In this document: positions 54,013 through 62,010 of the stretch, piece by piece
How positions within the stretch are numbered: the first letter of the stretch is position 1
Layout of the letters: every line of letters begins with the position of its first letter
Origin: Pseudomonas lopnurensis
GTDB lineage: Bacteria; Pseudomonadota; Gammaproteobacteria; Pseudomonadales; Pseudomonadaceae
Assembly: GCF_015070855.1 (NCBI RefSeq)
Contig: NZ_JADDIX010000077.1
Location: 169,645 to 233,644, forward strand
Direction: 5' to 3'
Length of the DNA: 64,000 bases
Position numbers and translations under genes: made by a program
The notes under the pieces: generated by a model
Database searches by the model: none
What the model saw: the letters and a program-made list of their open reading frames with translations, nothing else
Told to the model about the DNA's origin: nothing

Positions 54013-54882
54013 TTAGAAACGCGCGAACTGCAGATAGCTTTGCGTGATCCTGTCGCCCCAGAGCAAAGCGATCCAACCGGCGATCGCCAGATACGGCCCG
54101 AAGGGGATTGGCGTATTGCCTTCGGCATTCCGCAGCCGCAGCAGGATACTCCCGAGCACGGCACCGACCACCGACGACAGCAGGATGGTAAGAGGCAGCA
54201 CCTGCCACCCGCCCCACGCTCCCAGCATCGCCAGCAGCTTGAAATCGCCGTAGCCCATGCCGTCCTTGCCGGTCACCAGCTTGAACAGCCAGTAAACCGA
54301 CCACAGGCTCAGGTAACCCGCCACCGCTCCCCATAGCGCACTTTCCAATGACACGAACAGGCCGAAATCATTGAGGATGAGCCCCAACCACAACAGCGGC
54401 AGCACCAGCGCATCGGGCAGCAACTGGTGATCGACGTCGATCATGCTCATCGCCAGCAATCCCCAGGTCAGCAACAGCATCGCGCCCGCCTGCCAAGAGA
54501 AGCCGAAATGCCACGCGACGTAGGCCGACAGCAGTCCGCACGCCAGTTCCACCAGCGGATAACGGCCACTGATCGACGCCCTGCAGGAAGAACACTTGCC
54601 CCGCAACGCCAACCAACTGACCAGAGGAATATTTTCCCACGACCGGATCCGATGGCCGCAGTGCGGGCAATGCGACGCCGGCAGCAAAAGATTGAAGCGC
54701 TCCCCAGCCGGCTCGGGCGGGCATTCCAGGTATTCGCGCGCCTGCATGCGCCAATCCCGCTGCATCATGATCGGCAGGCGGTGTATCACCACGTTGAGAA
54801 AGCTGCCAACCAGCAATCCCACCAGGGCAGCGGACAAAACAAAGGCCAGCGCATGGCTGGCCAGATAATCGATGAGGATCAT
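54013..54882 (-). CDS. pilD: prepilin peptidase / N-methyltransferase PilD
   Basis: 289 residues, about eight membrane helices. The N-terminal cytoplasmic loop carries two zinc pairs (CPHCG and CSSC) in HCPHCGHRIRSWENIPLVSW and GKCSSCRASISGRYPLVEL; catalytic aspartates are in SMIDVDHQLLPD and DGMGYGDFKLLAMLGAWGG. It cleaves the PilA leader and methylates the new Phe1, and also processes type II secretion pseudopilins. Confidence 0.97.
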   Translation of the reverse strand: MILIDYLASHALAFVLSAALVGLLVGSFLNVVIHRLPIMMQRDWRMQAREYLECPPEPAGERFNLLLPASHCPHCGHRIRSWENIPLVSWLALRGKCSSCRASISGRYPLVELACGLLSAYVAWHFGFSWQAGAMLLLTWGLLAMSMIDVDHQLLPDALVLPLLWLGLILNDFGLFVSLESALWGAVAGYLSLWSVYWLFKLVTGKDGMGYGDFKLLAMLGAWGGWQVLPLTILLSSVVGAVLGSILLRLRNAEGNTPIPFGPYLAIAGWIALLWGDRITQSYLQFARF

Positions 54883-54884
54883 GC

Positions 54885-56102
54885 TTAAACGACAGCACCC
54901 AGTTGGAAAATCGGCAAGTACATTGCAATGATCAGACCGCCCACCAGGACACCCAGCACCGCCATGATCATCGGCTCCATCAGGCTGGTCAGGCCGTCGA
55001 CCATATTGTCGACCTCATCCTCATAGAACGTGGCGACTTTTCCCAGCATTTCATCCAGCGCGCCGGACTCTTCACCGATGGCAGTCATCTGGACGGCCAT
55101 CGTCGGGAAGGTGCCGGTGGTGCGCATGGAGAAGTTCAGTTGCATACCGGTCGAGACATCATTCTTGACCTTCATCGTCGCATTGCGGAACACCACATTG
55201 CCCGTCGCACCCGCTACCGAATCCAGGGCGTCCACCAGGGGCACCCCCGCGGCGAAGGTGGTCGACAGGGTGCGAGCGAAACGGGCGACCGAGGACTTGT
55301 AGAGAATGTCCCCCACGATCGGCACCTTCAGCAGCAAACGGTCGAACCAGTTGCGGAATTTCTCGGAGCGCTTGTGCGCTTCCTTGAAAGCAAAAGCGGC
55401 CGCCAACAGCCCCGCCAGAACGATGAACCACCATTCCTGCAGCGCTTCCGACAAGCCAATCACCATCAGGGTGAACGCCGGCAATTCGGCTCCGAAATTG
55501 GCGAAGACCTCCTGAAACTGCGGCACCACCTTGATCAACAGAATGGCCGAAACGATGATTGCCACCAGCACCACCGCAATGGGGTAGTTCATCGCCTTCT
55601 TGATCTTGGCCTTCAGCGCCTCGGTCTTCTCCTTGTAGGTCGCCACGCGATCGAGCAGGGTTTCCAGCGCACCGGATTGCTCACCGGAATCCACCAGGTT
55701 GCAATAGAGGTCATCGAAATACTGCGGCTTCTTGCGCAACGCCGCCGCAAAGCTGTTACCTGCCGCCACCTCCTGCTTCAAGTCATCCACCAGCTTGCGC
55801 ATGTTCGGATTGTCGAACCCTTCGCCGATGATGTCGAAGGACTGCAGCAGCGGCACGCCGGCCTTCATCATGGTCGCCATCTGCCGGGTGAACAGCGCGA
55901 TATCCATCGGCTTGATCTTCTTGCCCGCGCCGAACAGCGAGACGGACTTCTTGCGCACCTTCTGCGGATTGATCCCCTGCTTGCGCAGCTGCGCCTTCAC
56001 CAGCGCCGGGCTGACGCCGCTCAGCTCACCCTTGACCCTGCTGCCTTTGCGGTCGGTTCCCTCCCAGGTGAACACACTGGTTCTGATCGCTTTCTGCGCC
56101 AT
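54885..56102 (-). CDS. pilC: type IV pilus platform protein PilC
   Basis: 405 residues with two repeated GspF-type cytoplasmic domains (LFTRQMATMMKAGVPLLQSFDIIGEG and FARTLSTTFAAGVPLVDALDSVAGATGN) and three membrane helices. It couples the PilB motor to pilin assembly. It lies 2 bp from both pilB and pilD. Confidence 0.97.
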   Translation of the reverse strand: MAQKAIRTSVFTWEGTDRKGSRVKGELSGVSPALVKAQLRKQGINPQKVRKKSVSLFGAGKKIKPMDIALFTRQMATMMKAGVPLLQSFDIIGEGFDNPNMRKLVDDLKQEVAAGNSFAAALRKKPQYFDDLYCNLVDSGEQSGALETLLDRVATYKEKTEALKAKIKKAMNYPIAVVLVAIIVSAILLIKVVPQFQEVFANFGAELPAFTLMVIGLSEALQEWWFIVLAGLLAAAFAFKEAHKRSEKFRNWFDRLLLKVPIVGDILYKSSVARFARTLSTTFAAGVPLVDALDSVAGATGNVVFRNATMKVKNDVSTGMQLNFSMRTTGTFPTMAVQMTAIGEESGALDEMLGKVATFYEDEVDNMVDGLTSLMEPMIMAVLGVLVGGLIIAMYLPIFQLGAVV

Positions 56103-56104
56103 GC

Positions 56105-57808
56105 TTAATCCTTGGTGACCCGGTTGACTTCTTCGAGGCTGGTCACGCCCTGCATGGCCTTCAGCAATGCCGAGGTCCGCAAGTCGTTGTAGCCGTCTTT
56201 GCGCATCTGGGTGGAGATATCGATGGAATTTCCGTCTTCCATGATAATCCGCTGCAGAGAGGGCGTGTTTTTAACCACTTCATAAATACCGACACGCCCT
56301 TTGTAACCGCCTTTGCAATTATCGCAACCCACCGGCCCGTAAATCTTGAAGGTCCCGATTTTCTCTTCGGGAAAGCCTTCGCGCAGCAAGGCCTCCCGCG
56401 GCACATCGATTTCCTTCTTGCAACTGTTGCAGAGTTTGCGCGCCAGACGCTGAGCAATGATCAGGTTCACCGAGGTGGCGATATTGAATGCCGGCACCCC
56501 CATGTTGCGCAGACGGGTAAGGGTTTCGGCGGCGCTGTTGGTGTGCAGGGTCGACATCACCATATGCCCGGTCTGCGCCGCCTTGATGGCGATCTCGGCG
56601 GTTTCCAGGTCGCGGATCTCACCGACCATGATGATATCCGGGTCTTGCCGCAGGAAAGCACGAAGCGCCTGGGCGAAGTCCATGCCCTGGCGCGGATTGA
56701 CGTTGACCTGGTTGATACCCTCGAGGTTGATTTCCACCGGGTCTTCCGCCGTGGAAATATTCACATCCACGGTATTGAGGATATTCAGGCCGGTGTACAA
56801 CGAAACCGTCTTGCCCGAGCCGGTAGGCCCCGTCACCAGGATCATCCCCTGCGGCTGGCGCAGGGCATTCATATACAGGTCCTTCTGATCCGCTTCGTAC
56901 CCCAGCGCATCGATGCCCATCTGCGCGCTGGACGGGTCGAGAATACGCATCACGATCTTCTCGCCCCACAGCGTGGGCAGCGTATTGACGCGAAAATCGA
57001 TGGCCTTGTTCTTGGATAGCTTCATCTTGATCCGGCCATCCTGCGGCTTGCGCCGCTCGGAAATATCCAGGCCGGCCATCACCTTCAGGCGCGCGGAAAT
57101 ACGCGGGGCAAGCTGAATCGGCGGACGCGCCACCTCATGCAGGATGCCATCGGTACGCAGTCGCACCCGATACGCCTTTTCATAGGGCTCGAAATGCAGG
57201 TCGGACGAACCGCCGCGAATGGCGTCGAGCAGCATCTTGTTGACGAAGCGCACGACCGGCGCATCATCGGCCTCCCCGCCCGCTTCGTCACCTTTGGCGT
57301 CATCCGAAACGGTCTCGACGTCGACCCCATCCAGATCGACGTCACCCAACTCCTCCAGCCCCGTTGAACCGCTCTCGAAGAATTTGTCGATAGCGTCACC
57401 GAGCTTGTCATCCTCCACGAGGATGGCTTCCGTGTTCAGCCCCGTACTGAACTGGATATCGGAAATCGCCTGATGATTAGCCGGGTCCGAAACCGCCAAA
57501 TAGAGCTTGTTGCCACGCTTCGCGAGCGGCAGTACGCGGTGCTGGCGGGCCAGCTTCTCGCTGACGATATCGCCGGGCATCGACTCCTTATCCAGCGCAG
57601 CCAGATCCAGCAAGGCGACGCCGAACTGCTCGGAGGCAAGCTCGGCCACGACGCGCCCTTTCGCCAGCTTGTTCTGCACGAGATAAGTAACAAGAGGCGA
57701 CTTGTTACGCAGTGCCTGCACCTGCGCCTGTTGCGCCGTTCTTTCATCCAGCACCCCGGCCAGCACCATCTGCCGGGCCAGTCCGGAAAGGGAAATGTGT
57801 TCGCTCAT
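56105..57808 (-). CDS. pilB: type IV pilus extension ATPase PilB
   Basis: 567 residues. N-terminal GspE-type domain (LARQMVLAGVLDERTAQQAQ), then the ATPase with Walker A GPTGSGKT, the Asp box AEDPVEINLEGINQVNVN, Walker B DIIMVGEIRD, and a four-Cys zinc site (CNSC...CDNC). It drives pilus extension. First gene of pilBCD, divergent from pilA. Confidence 0.97.
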   Translation of the reverse strand: MSEHISLSGLARQMVLAGVLDERTAQQAQVQALRNKSPLVTYLVQNKLAKGRVVAELASEQFGVALLDLAALDKESMPGDIVSEKLARQHRVLPLAKRGNKLYLAVSDPANHQAISDIQFSTGLNTEAILVEDDKLGDAIDKFFESGSTGLEELGDVDLDGVDVETVSDDAKGDEAGGEADDAPVVRFVNKMLLDAIRGGSSDLHFEPYEKAYRVRLRTDGILHEVARPPIQLAPRISARLKVMAGLDISERRKPQDGRIKMKLSKNKAIDFRVNTLPTLWGEKIVMRILDPSSAQMGIDALGYEADQKDLYMNALRQPQGMILVTGPTGSGKTVSLYTGLNILNTVDVNISTAEDPVEINLEGINQVNVNPRQGMDFAQALRAFLRQDPDIIMVGEIRDLETAEIAIKAAQTGHMVMSTLHTNSAAETLTRLRNMGVPAFNIATSVNLIIAQRLARKLCNSCKKEIDVPREALLREGFPEEKIGTFKIYGPVGCDNCKGGYKGRVGIYEVVKNTPSLQRIIMEDGNSIDISTQMRKDGYNDLRTSALLKAMQGVTSLEEVNRVTKD

Positions 57809-58066
57809 GGCTGTCTTGCTCCAATCTGTGTCCGCCTTATAGCGCAGTTGTCGAGAGCTGCAAACCAGCCCCTTGCCGAGTGACGCTATTGGTCACATAA
57901 CGCCCGTAAATAACCAACCCGCATTTCGCCCCAGTCATAAAAAACACCTAAGGATGCACACCCCGAGGCGGAAAACGCCTCACAAAACATATTCGCCCCT
58001 TCAGAAAGCAGCATTAAGTTGCAGTGCATCACATTATCGCTCGCCGCTCTCAGAACGAACGCAAAC

Positions 58067-58081
58067 TGGCACACCAACTGC
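58067..58081 (+). promoter_or_regulatory. sigma-54 promoter of pilA
   Basis: TGGCACACCAACTGC: GG at -24 (58068-58069) and GC at -12 (58080-58081) with the exact 10-bp interval. Transcription would begin about 58092, giving a leader of about 37 nt. pilA is known to be RpoN/PilR-dependent in Pseudomonas. The rest of 57809-58066 shows no other clear feature. Confidence 0.85.
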
Positions 58082-58128
58082 TTTATCCCCACCAGGCTCA
58101 ACAGCCTTAACACTCAAAGGAGATTCAA

Positions 58129-58551
58129 ATGAAAGCGCAGATGCAGAGGGGCTTTACCCTTATCGAGCTGATGATCGTGGTTGCGATCATTGGTATTTTG
58201 GCGGCCATCGCCATTCCGCAATACCAAAACTACATCGGTCGCTCCCAGTTTTCTGAAGCGCACGCACTTTTGTCCGGTGCAAAAGTTGCTGTTCAGGAAA
58301 AAATTGATCAAGGTGAAGCTATTACCGGTGCGGATTTGGAGTTGCAATTAGCAGGGACTTATGGGGATATCGGAACTCCTGCAAATGCCGCTGCCGGCGC
58401 CACTACTTACTCCCTCGTTTATACCTTTGATAAGGCAAATCCGAGCCTGAATGGTAGCGAGGTAACTTACGCTTACGACCAGGCTACTGGTAAGTGGACT
58501 TGCACTACAGATGCTGATGCAAAGTTCGTAACCAAGTGCAGTGCCTCCTAG
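58129..58551 (+). CDS. pilA: type IV major pilin PilA
   Basis: 140 residues with an 8-residue leader (MKAQMQRG) cut before Phe, then [20 protein letters not shown] with Glu5. The C-terminal disulfide loop runs from WTC to KC, and the chain ends Ser-Ala-Ser. Base composition is clearly less GC-rich than neighbours, a mark of horizontally exchanged pilin alleles. A terminal Ser after the loop is the glycosylation site of group I pilins in P. aeruginosa, whose glycosyltransferase gene (tfpO) is next to pilA; such a gene follows here. Confidence 0.96.
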   Translation: MKAQMQRGFTLIELMIVVAIIGILAAIAIPQYQNYIGRSQFSEAHALLSGAKVAVQEKIDQGEAITGADLELQLAGTYGDIGTPANAAAGATTYSLVYTFDKANPSLNGSEVTYAYDQATGKWTCTTDADAKFVTKCSAS

Positions 58552-58593
58552 TGTAGGTTAATCCTCTGGATTGCCCCCTATAGAGCGGGTGAA

Positions 58594-58660
58594 AACCGCG
58601 CGGTTACGCATCATCTGACAACACGAAACCCTGCCATCTCCGGCGGGGTTTCGTGTTTTA
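58594..58660 (+). terminator. pilA terminator within a duplicated block, copy 1
   Basis: ACACGAAACC...GGTTTCGTGT stem with TCTCCGGCGG in the loop region, then TTTTA. Preceded by an ACCGCGCGGTTACGC REP-type arm. The whole block recurs at 58774-58853. Confidence 0.75.
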
Positions 58661-58773
58661 TGAGTGCCCCGGACGATGGCGCTGGTCGGCGAATTGCTGG
58701 CGCGTTCGGCGATCGTTCCACCTAGCGCCAACCGATTATCGGCGAATTTCACCTGCCCTACGTCTGTTCTGCA

Positions 58774-58853
58774 CCGTGTAACCGCGCGGTTATACGCATC
58801 GCCTAACCAAAACGAAACCATGCACTCTCCGGCGGGGTTTCCTTTTTTGTATG
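58774..58853 (+). repeat. duplicated REP-arm plus terminator block, copy 2
   Basis: TAACCGCGCGGTTATACGC, then AACGAAACC...GGCGGGGTTTCC and TTTTTT: a diverged second copy of 58594-58660. It lies between pilA and the glycosyltransferase gene and would attenuate read-through from pilA. Confidence 0.65.
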
Positions 58854-58952
58854 GCGTGCCGCATGGCGTCGCCACCATCGGCCCTAAGCCTGTTTGCCTG
58901 GCTCACTTATTGCCTAATGTGCGTTAAATTTTTGAAAAAAGCTTTACCACAA

Positions 58953-60326
58953 ATGAAAAGCCCCTCTGCAATAACCTACACACTGCTTGCGTTGATCTTC
59001 ACCTCCTTCTGCTTATCCGCCACAGAGACCTGGCACCTTGGGTATGGCTGGCATGATCAGCAACGCATCTACCAATTGGGTCTGCTTTGCGCTTGCGCCC
59101 CGCTGGCTGTGTTGTTACCTCAAACAGCCTTGCCGCGGCCTGTTCTGTTGCTTTTGGTTGGCCTGTTTCTTCTGGGACTGTGCTCGTCCGCGCTTGCCGT
59201 CTGGCCGGAATGGGCGCTGAAGGAATGGAGTCGCTATGGCGGGCTTCTGCTGCTGGCCTTGCTCGTAGGCGGCCTGGCAGAGCGACCCACCTGGCAAAAC
59301 TTTATGCTCTGGGCAATGGCCGCTACCGGCTTTATTCATGCGCTCCAGTTTCTCGTTTACTACATGACGGCTTTTGTCTCCGGCGTGCGGATGCTCGATG
59401 CCGACCTTCTGTTTAACGGCTTTTCTAATCCTAGGTTTTTCGGCCAATTCCAAGTCATGCTCATGCCCGTGATGGCGCTGCTGGTGGAGCGCTGCCGTCA
59501 ACAGCAGCGTTTGGCCCTCGCCGCATTGTTGGCGCTGGCACTCGTCACTCAATGGTGCATCGCCTTCACGCTTGGCGGGCGGGGCCTGTGGCTAGGGCTG
59601 CTGGTCAGCCATCTTGCGCTGCTGCTGATCAACCGAAAGCTATGGCGCATTTTGGCCTTGCAGGCAGCCGCCGCATTGTTGGGCTTTCTGCTATTTTTGC
59701 TGCTGTTCAAACTGATCCCACTCTGGCTGGGCCTTGATCCCGCGCTGCGTGACAACTGGCGCACCAGCCTTTCGGGCCGTGAACGTATCTGGCAATGGGC
59801 ATGGGAAATGGCCCTAGCCAACCCTTGGCTGGGCGCCGGCCCCATGCACTATTCGGCAATCCATAACCCCATCGCGGCCCATCCTCATCAAGTAATCCTT
59901 CAATGGCTGGCTGAATGGGGCTTTGCCGCAACCCTTATCGCCCTCGCCCTGGGCGCCTGGGGGCTAATGCGCGGTGCCCGCCATCTGCACCAAGCGTCCG
60001 CCAACGAACTGGACGCCGGGCTATGGGTGGCAATCGTCGGCGCACTGGTACTGGCGCAGGTCGATGGCGTTTTCGTCATGCCCTATACGGAAACATGGCT
60101 GGCTCTGCTGATTGGCCTGGCCTTAGCTCGCTGGTCCAAATCCGCAACGCCCTCTCGTACCCAACGCCTCACCTGTGCCATCATCGCAATCCCTGTGCTG
60201 CTGGTGCTGGGGAGCGTCCTTATAAGCGAAGTCCCCACACTGCCCCAAAGCATAGATGCCTACATGATTGAACATCGCACCGGATGGACTCCGCGCTTTT
60301 GGTCACAAGGCTGGATACCCATGTAA
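58953..60326 (+). CDS. tfpO: TfpO/PilO-like pilin O-glycosyltransferase (Wzy_C family)
   Basis: 457 residues from the ATG at 58953; the frame extends to ATG at 58917 and 58851, and no start has a good ribosome site. About eleven membrane helices. The large periplasmic loop carries the ligase features: NPRFFGQFQVMLMPVMALL, TLGGRGLWLGLL, and RERIWQWAWEMALANPWLGAGPMHYSA with HPHQVILQWLAEWG (conserved His). PilO/TfpO moves an O-antigen unit onto the C-terminal Ser of pilin; the position beside pilA and the terminal Ser of this pilin agree. Confidence 0.85.
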   Translation: MKSPSAITYTLLALIFTSFCLSATETWHLGYGWHDQQRIYQLGLLCACAPLAVLLPQTALPRPVLLLLVGLFLLGLCSSALAVWPEWALKEWSRYGGLLLLALLVGGLAERPTWQNFMLWAMAATGFIHALQFLVYYMTAFVSGVRMLDADLLFNGFSNPRFFGQFQVMLMPVMALLVERCRQQQRLALAALLALALVTQWCIAFTLGGRGLWLGLLVSHLALLLINRKLWRILALQAAAALLGFLLFLLLFKLIPLWLGLDPALRDNWRTSLSGRERIWQWAWEMALANPWLGAGPMHYSAIHNPIAAHPHQVILQWLAEWGFAATLIALALGAWGLMRGARHLHQASANELDAGLWVAIVGALVLAQVDGVFVMPYTETWLALLIGLALARWSKSATPSRTQRLTCAIIAIPVLLVLGSVLISEVPTLPQSIDAYMIEHRTGWTPRFWSQGWIPM

Positions 60327-60336
60327 GCCCAGTGGG

Positions 60337-60575
60337 CAGGTAAAACCCACGTGGTTGCGCATTGCCTAGCCCTGTAGGGCGGGTGAAACCCGCGCGGTTA
60401 CACCTCTCGCCGGACCGGCTCACAACCTCACCCCACCGGTGGTGTTTGTTTTTTGCGGTATGAACGAATCAACCACGGCATGGCGGCGAACCGCGTTCGG
60501 CGGGTTGCAGCCCGCCCTTCATCGGATCGAACCGCGTGCAAACCGTAGGGCGGGTGAAACCCGCACGGTCATGCC
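60337..60575. repeat. REP cluster downstream of tfpO
   Basis: Units at about 60337-60355 (GGCAGGTAAAACCCAC), 60374-60400 (TAGGGCGGGTGAAACCCGCG), 60498-60518 (CGGCGGGTTGCAGCCCGCCC) and 60547-60572 (TAGGGCGGGTGAAACCCGCA). A CCACCGGTGG hairpin with TGTTTGTTTTTT (about 60436-60457) may terminate tfpO. No gene in 60327-60637. Confidence 0.75.
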
Positions 60576-60637
60576 ATACCAATACACCCTTCAAAGTGTA
60601 TAGTTGAGTCAGATTTCCCGTGACATAGGGCAAAACG

Positions 60638-60865
60638 ATGACTGGCGATTCGAGAATCACTCTGGAGCCTGGCAAGCGTGGAGGCAGACCCTGCATTCGA
60701 GGGTTGCGTATAAGTGTGGACGATGTACTTGGCTGGCTGGCCGACGGCATGTCCCAAGAAGATATCCTGAACGATTACCCGGAACTGAACCGCGAGGACA
60801 TCCTGGCATGCCTCGCGTTTGCAGCCGCTCGCCTGAAGCATGCGGCCTGGATCAAGGCTGCATGA
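60638..60865 (+). CDS. DUF433 antitoxin-type protein
   Basis: 75 residues: SRITLEPGKRGGRPCIRGLRISVDDVLGWLADGMSQEDILNDYPELNREDILACLAFAA. This is the DUF433 helix-turn-helix fold (GxPxIxGxRI...YPxL). DUF433 proteins usually precede a DUF5615 PIN-like toxin; here only the first codons of that toxin remain. Confidence 0.88.
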   Translation: MTGDSRITLEPGKRGGRPCIRGLRISVDDVLGWLADGMSQEDILNDYPELNREDILACLAFAAARLKHAAWIKAA

Positions 60866-60869
60866 AGCT

Positions 60870-60917
60870 GTGAAGCTCTTGCTCGACGAAAACCTGTCAC
60901 GCAGGCTAGCCTTGTAG
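60870..60917 (+). pseudogene. DUF5615 PIN-like toxin, truncated to 15 codons by a REP
   Basis: From the GTG at 60870 the frame reads (M)KLLLDENLSRRLAL and ends at TAG 60915-60917. KLLLDENLS is the N-terminus and first acidic residues of the DUF5615 PIN-like nuclease. The stop lies in the REP TAGGGCGGGTGAAACCC that starts here. The remainder of the toxin is absent; the RAYT gene follows. Confidence 0.75.
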
Positions 60918-61021
60918 GGCGGGTGAAACCCGCGCGGTTTGCGTGGTGCCGACTTCCGACCCGATAACCTGGCATCGGTGCCATCGCCCAGCGCGCTCGG
61001 CGGGTTGCAACCCGCCCTACG
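60913..61021. repeat. composite REP pair (BIME) abutting the RAYT gene
   Basis: TAGGGCGGGTGAAACCCGCG (60915 on) and CGGCGGGTTGCAACCCGCCC with TAC (60998-61020) in inverted order, joined by about 60 bp of linker. A near twin with related linker is at 63736-63846. It supplies the stop of the truncated toxin on plus and of RAYT on minus. Confidence 0.85.
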
Positions 61022-61535
61022 GTTCACCGATCCAATCGCTGGGATAGGCGCCTTGGACGACATGGCGATGGAATGACGACCACGGCCAATCGCTTACACG
61101 GCGAACCAGTCCATGCTTGACCGGATTGACATGCAGGTAATCCAGATGGCGGCGGAAATCCTGCTCGTCTCGAATCAGGTGCTCCCAGAACCGATGCTGC
61201 CAAAGCGTTGCGCATTGCCTGGCCTTGCGCCGCGGGGTCAAGAGCGCATTTTGCAGATAGGCCGCACCGCACCGGCGAGTTACTCCCCGCTTGATCAGGC
61301 GCCAGCGTGTGGAGTAATCGGTATCGCCGTCAGGCAATGTCCAGATGGCGTGCAGGTGATCGGGCAACAATACCCAGCCATCGATGCGAAACGGCATGCG
61401 ATCGCGCACCTCGACAATGGCCTCGCGTAAGGCCTGACGCATGTCGGGGCAGGTCAGGATCGGCTGACGCCGTTCGGTAACGACGGTGAAGAAGTAGCAG
61501 CCGCCCGGGACGCGGGCGCGGCGATAGCGCGACAT
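61017..61535 (-). CDS. rayT: REP-associated tyrosine transposase (RAYT)
   Basis: 172 residues of the Y1 transposase (TnpA-REP) family: YRRARVPGGCYFFTVVTERRQPIL, the HUH metal site in WVLLPDHLHAIWTLPDGD, RFWEHLIRDEQDFRRHLDYLHVNPVKHGLV with the catalytic Tyr, and WPWSSFHRHV. RAYTs bind and cleave REP hairpins and are thought to spread them. The gene is directly flanked by REPs of the family seen all over this window, so it is a likely source enzyme. Confidence 0.92.
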   Translation of the reverse strand: MSRYRRARVPGGCYFFTVVTERRQPILTCPDMRQALREAIVEVRDRMPFRIDGWVLLPDHLHAIWTLPDGDTDYSTRWRLIKRGVTRRCGAAYLQNALLTPRRKARQCATLWQHRFWEHLIRDEQDFRRHLDYLHVNPVKHGLVRRVSDWPWSSFHRHVVQGAYPSDWIGEP

Positions 61536-61761
61536 TTGCGAACATCCCTGTTCGTTGGGGCCGTGTCATAGTCGGCTCAGGTAGTCAGGGCGTCCGTGAT
61601 CAGGTCTGCAATTCGTGAAAACAGGTAGAGTTCGCGCACAGATCCCATTAGTCGATGTCGGCGTGACCACCATCCTTGGTCGGCGGGTTGCAACCCGTAT
61701 ATGGACTCCTCCCGGTTTGCCAGCAAAAAACAGTGCTTTTGAACCAAGGTACGACTGCTAC

Positions 61762-61892
61762 CGTATATCCGGCTTCCCAATGAAGTGATTCGTCACTTCG
61801 AGCCTTGATGAAGTAGTCGCTCATGTGTGGCTAATCGCCCTAGCGGCCTTGAAGGTTCAGAGGGCCTTTGGGTTGCGAAGGCTTCACACATG
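61762..61892 (-). ncRNA. candidate bridge/seek RNA of the IS1111-type element
   Basis: Non-coding, downstream of the transposase on its strand. Outer stem CATGTGTG/CACACATG (61892-61885 with 61829-61822). Inner stem GGCC-TTGAA/TTCAG-GGCC. The internal loop carries GCAACCC (61876-61870) on one side and TAGGGC (61842-61837) on the other, matching the left target (same sense) and complementary to the right target (GCCCTA) of the interrupted REP. A second hairpin (GAAGTGA-TTCG-TCACTTC, 61782-61799) follows. The guide logic is that of IS110 bridge RNA; ends are guesses. Confidence 0.6.
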
Positions 61893-62010
61893 CCGGTTCG
61901 ACCGGTTCGTCATCACTGTCTGTCACTGTGCAATCGTGTGGATCTTGCTCTACTCCCTACGGTGTTGCGCTTGCTGCGGTGTTACGTATCGTATTGCTCG
62001 GCCACCGGGT

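Noticed and set aside
58552..58952. tRNA gene next to pilA (as tRNA-Thr in some P. aeruginosa strains)
   Set aside because: No cloverleaf or TTCGANTC-type T-loop pattern found between pilA and 60.6 kb; the gap holds REP arms and terminator hairpins.
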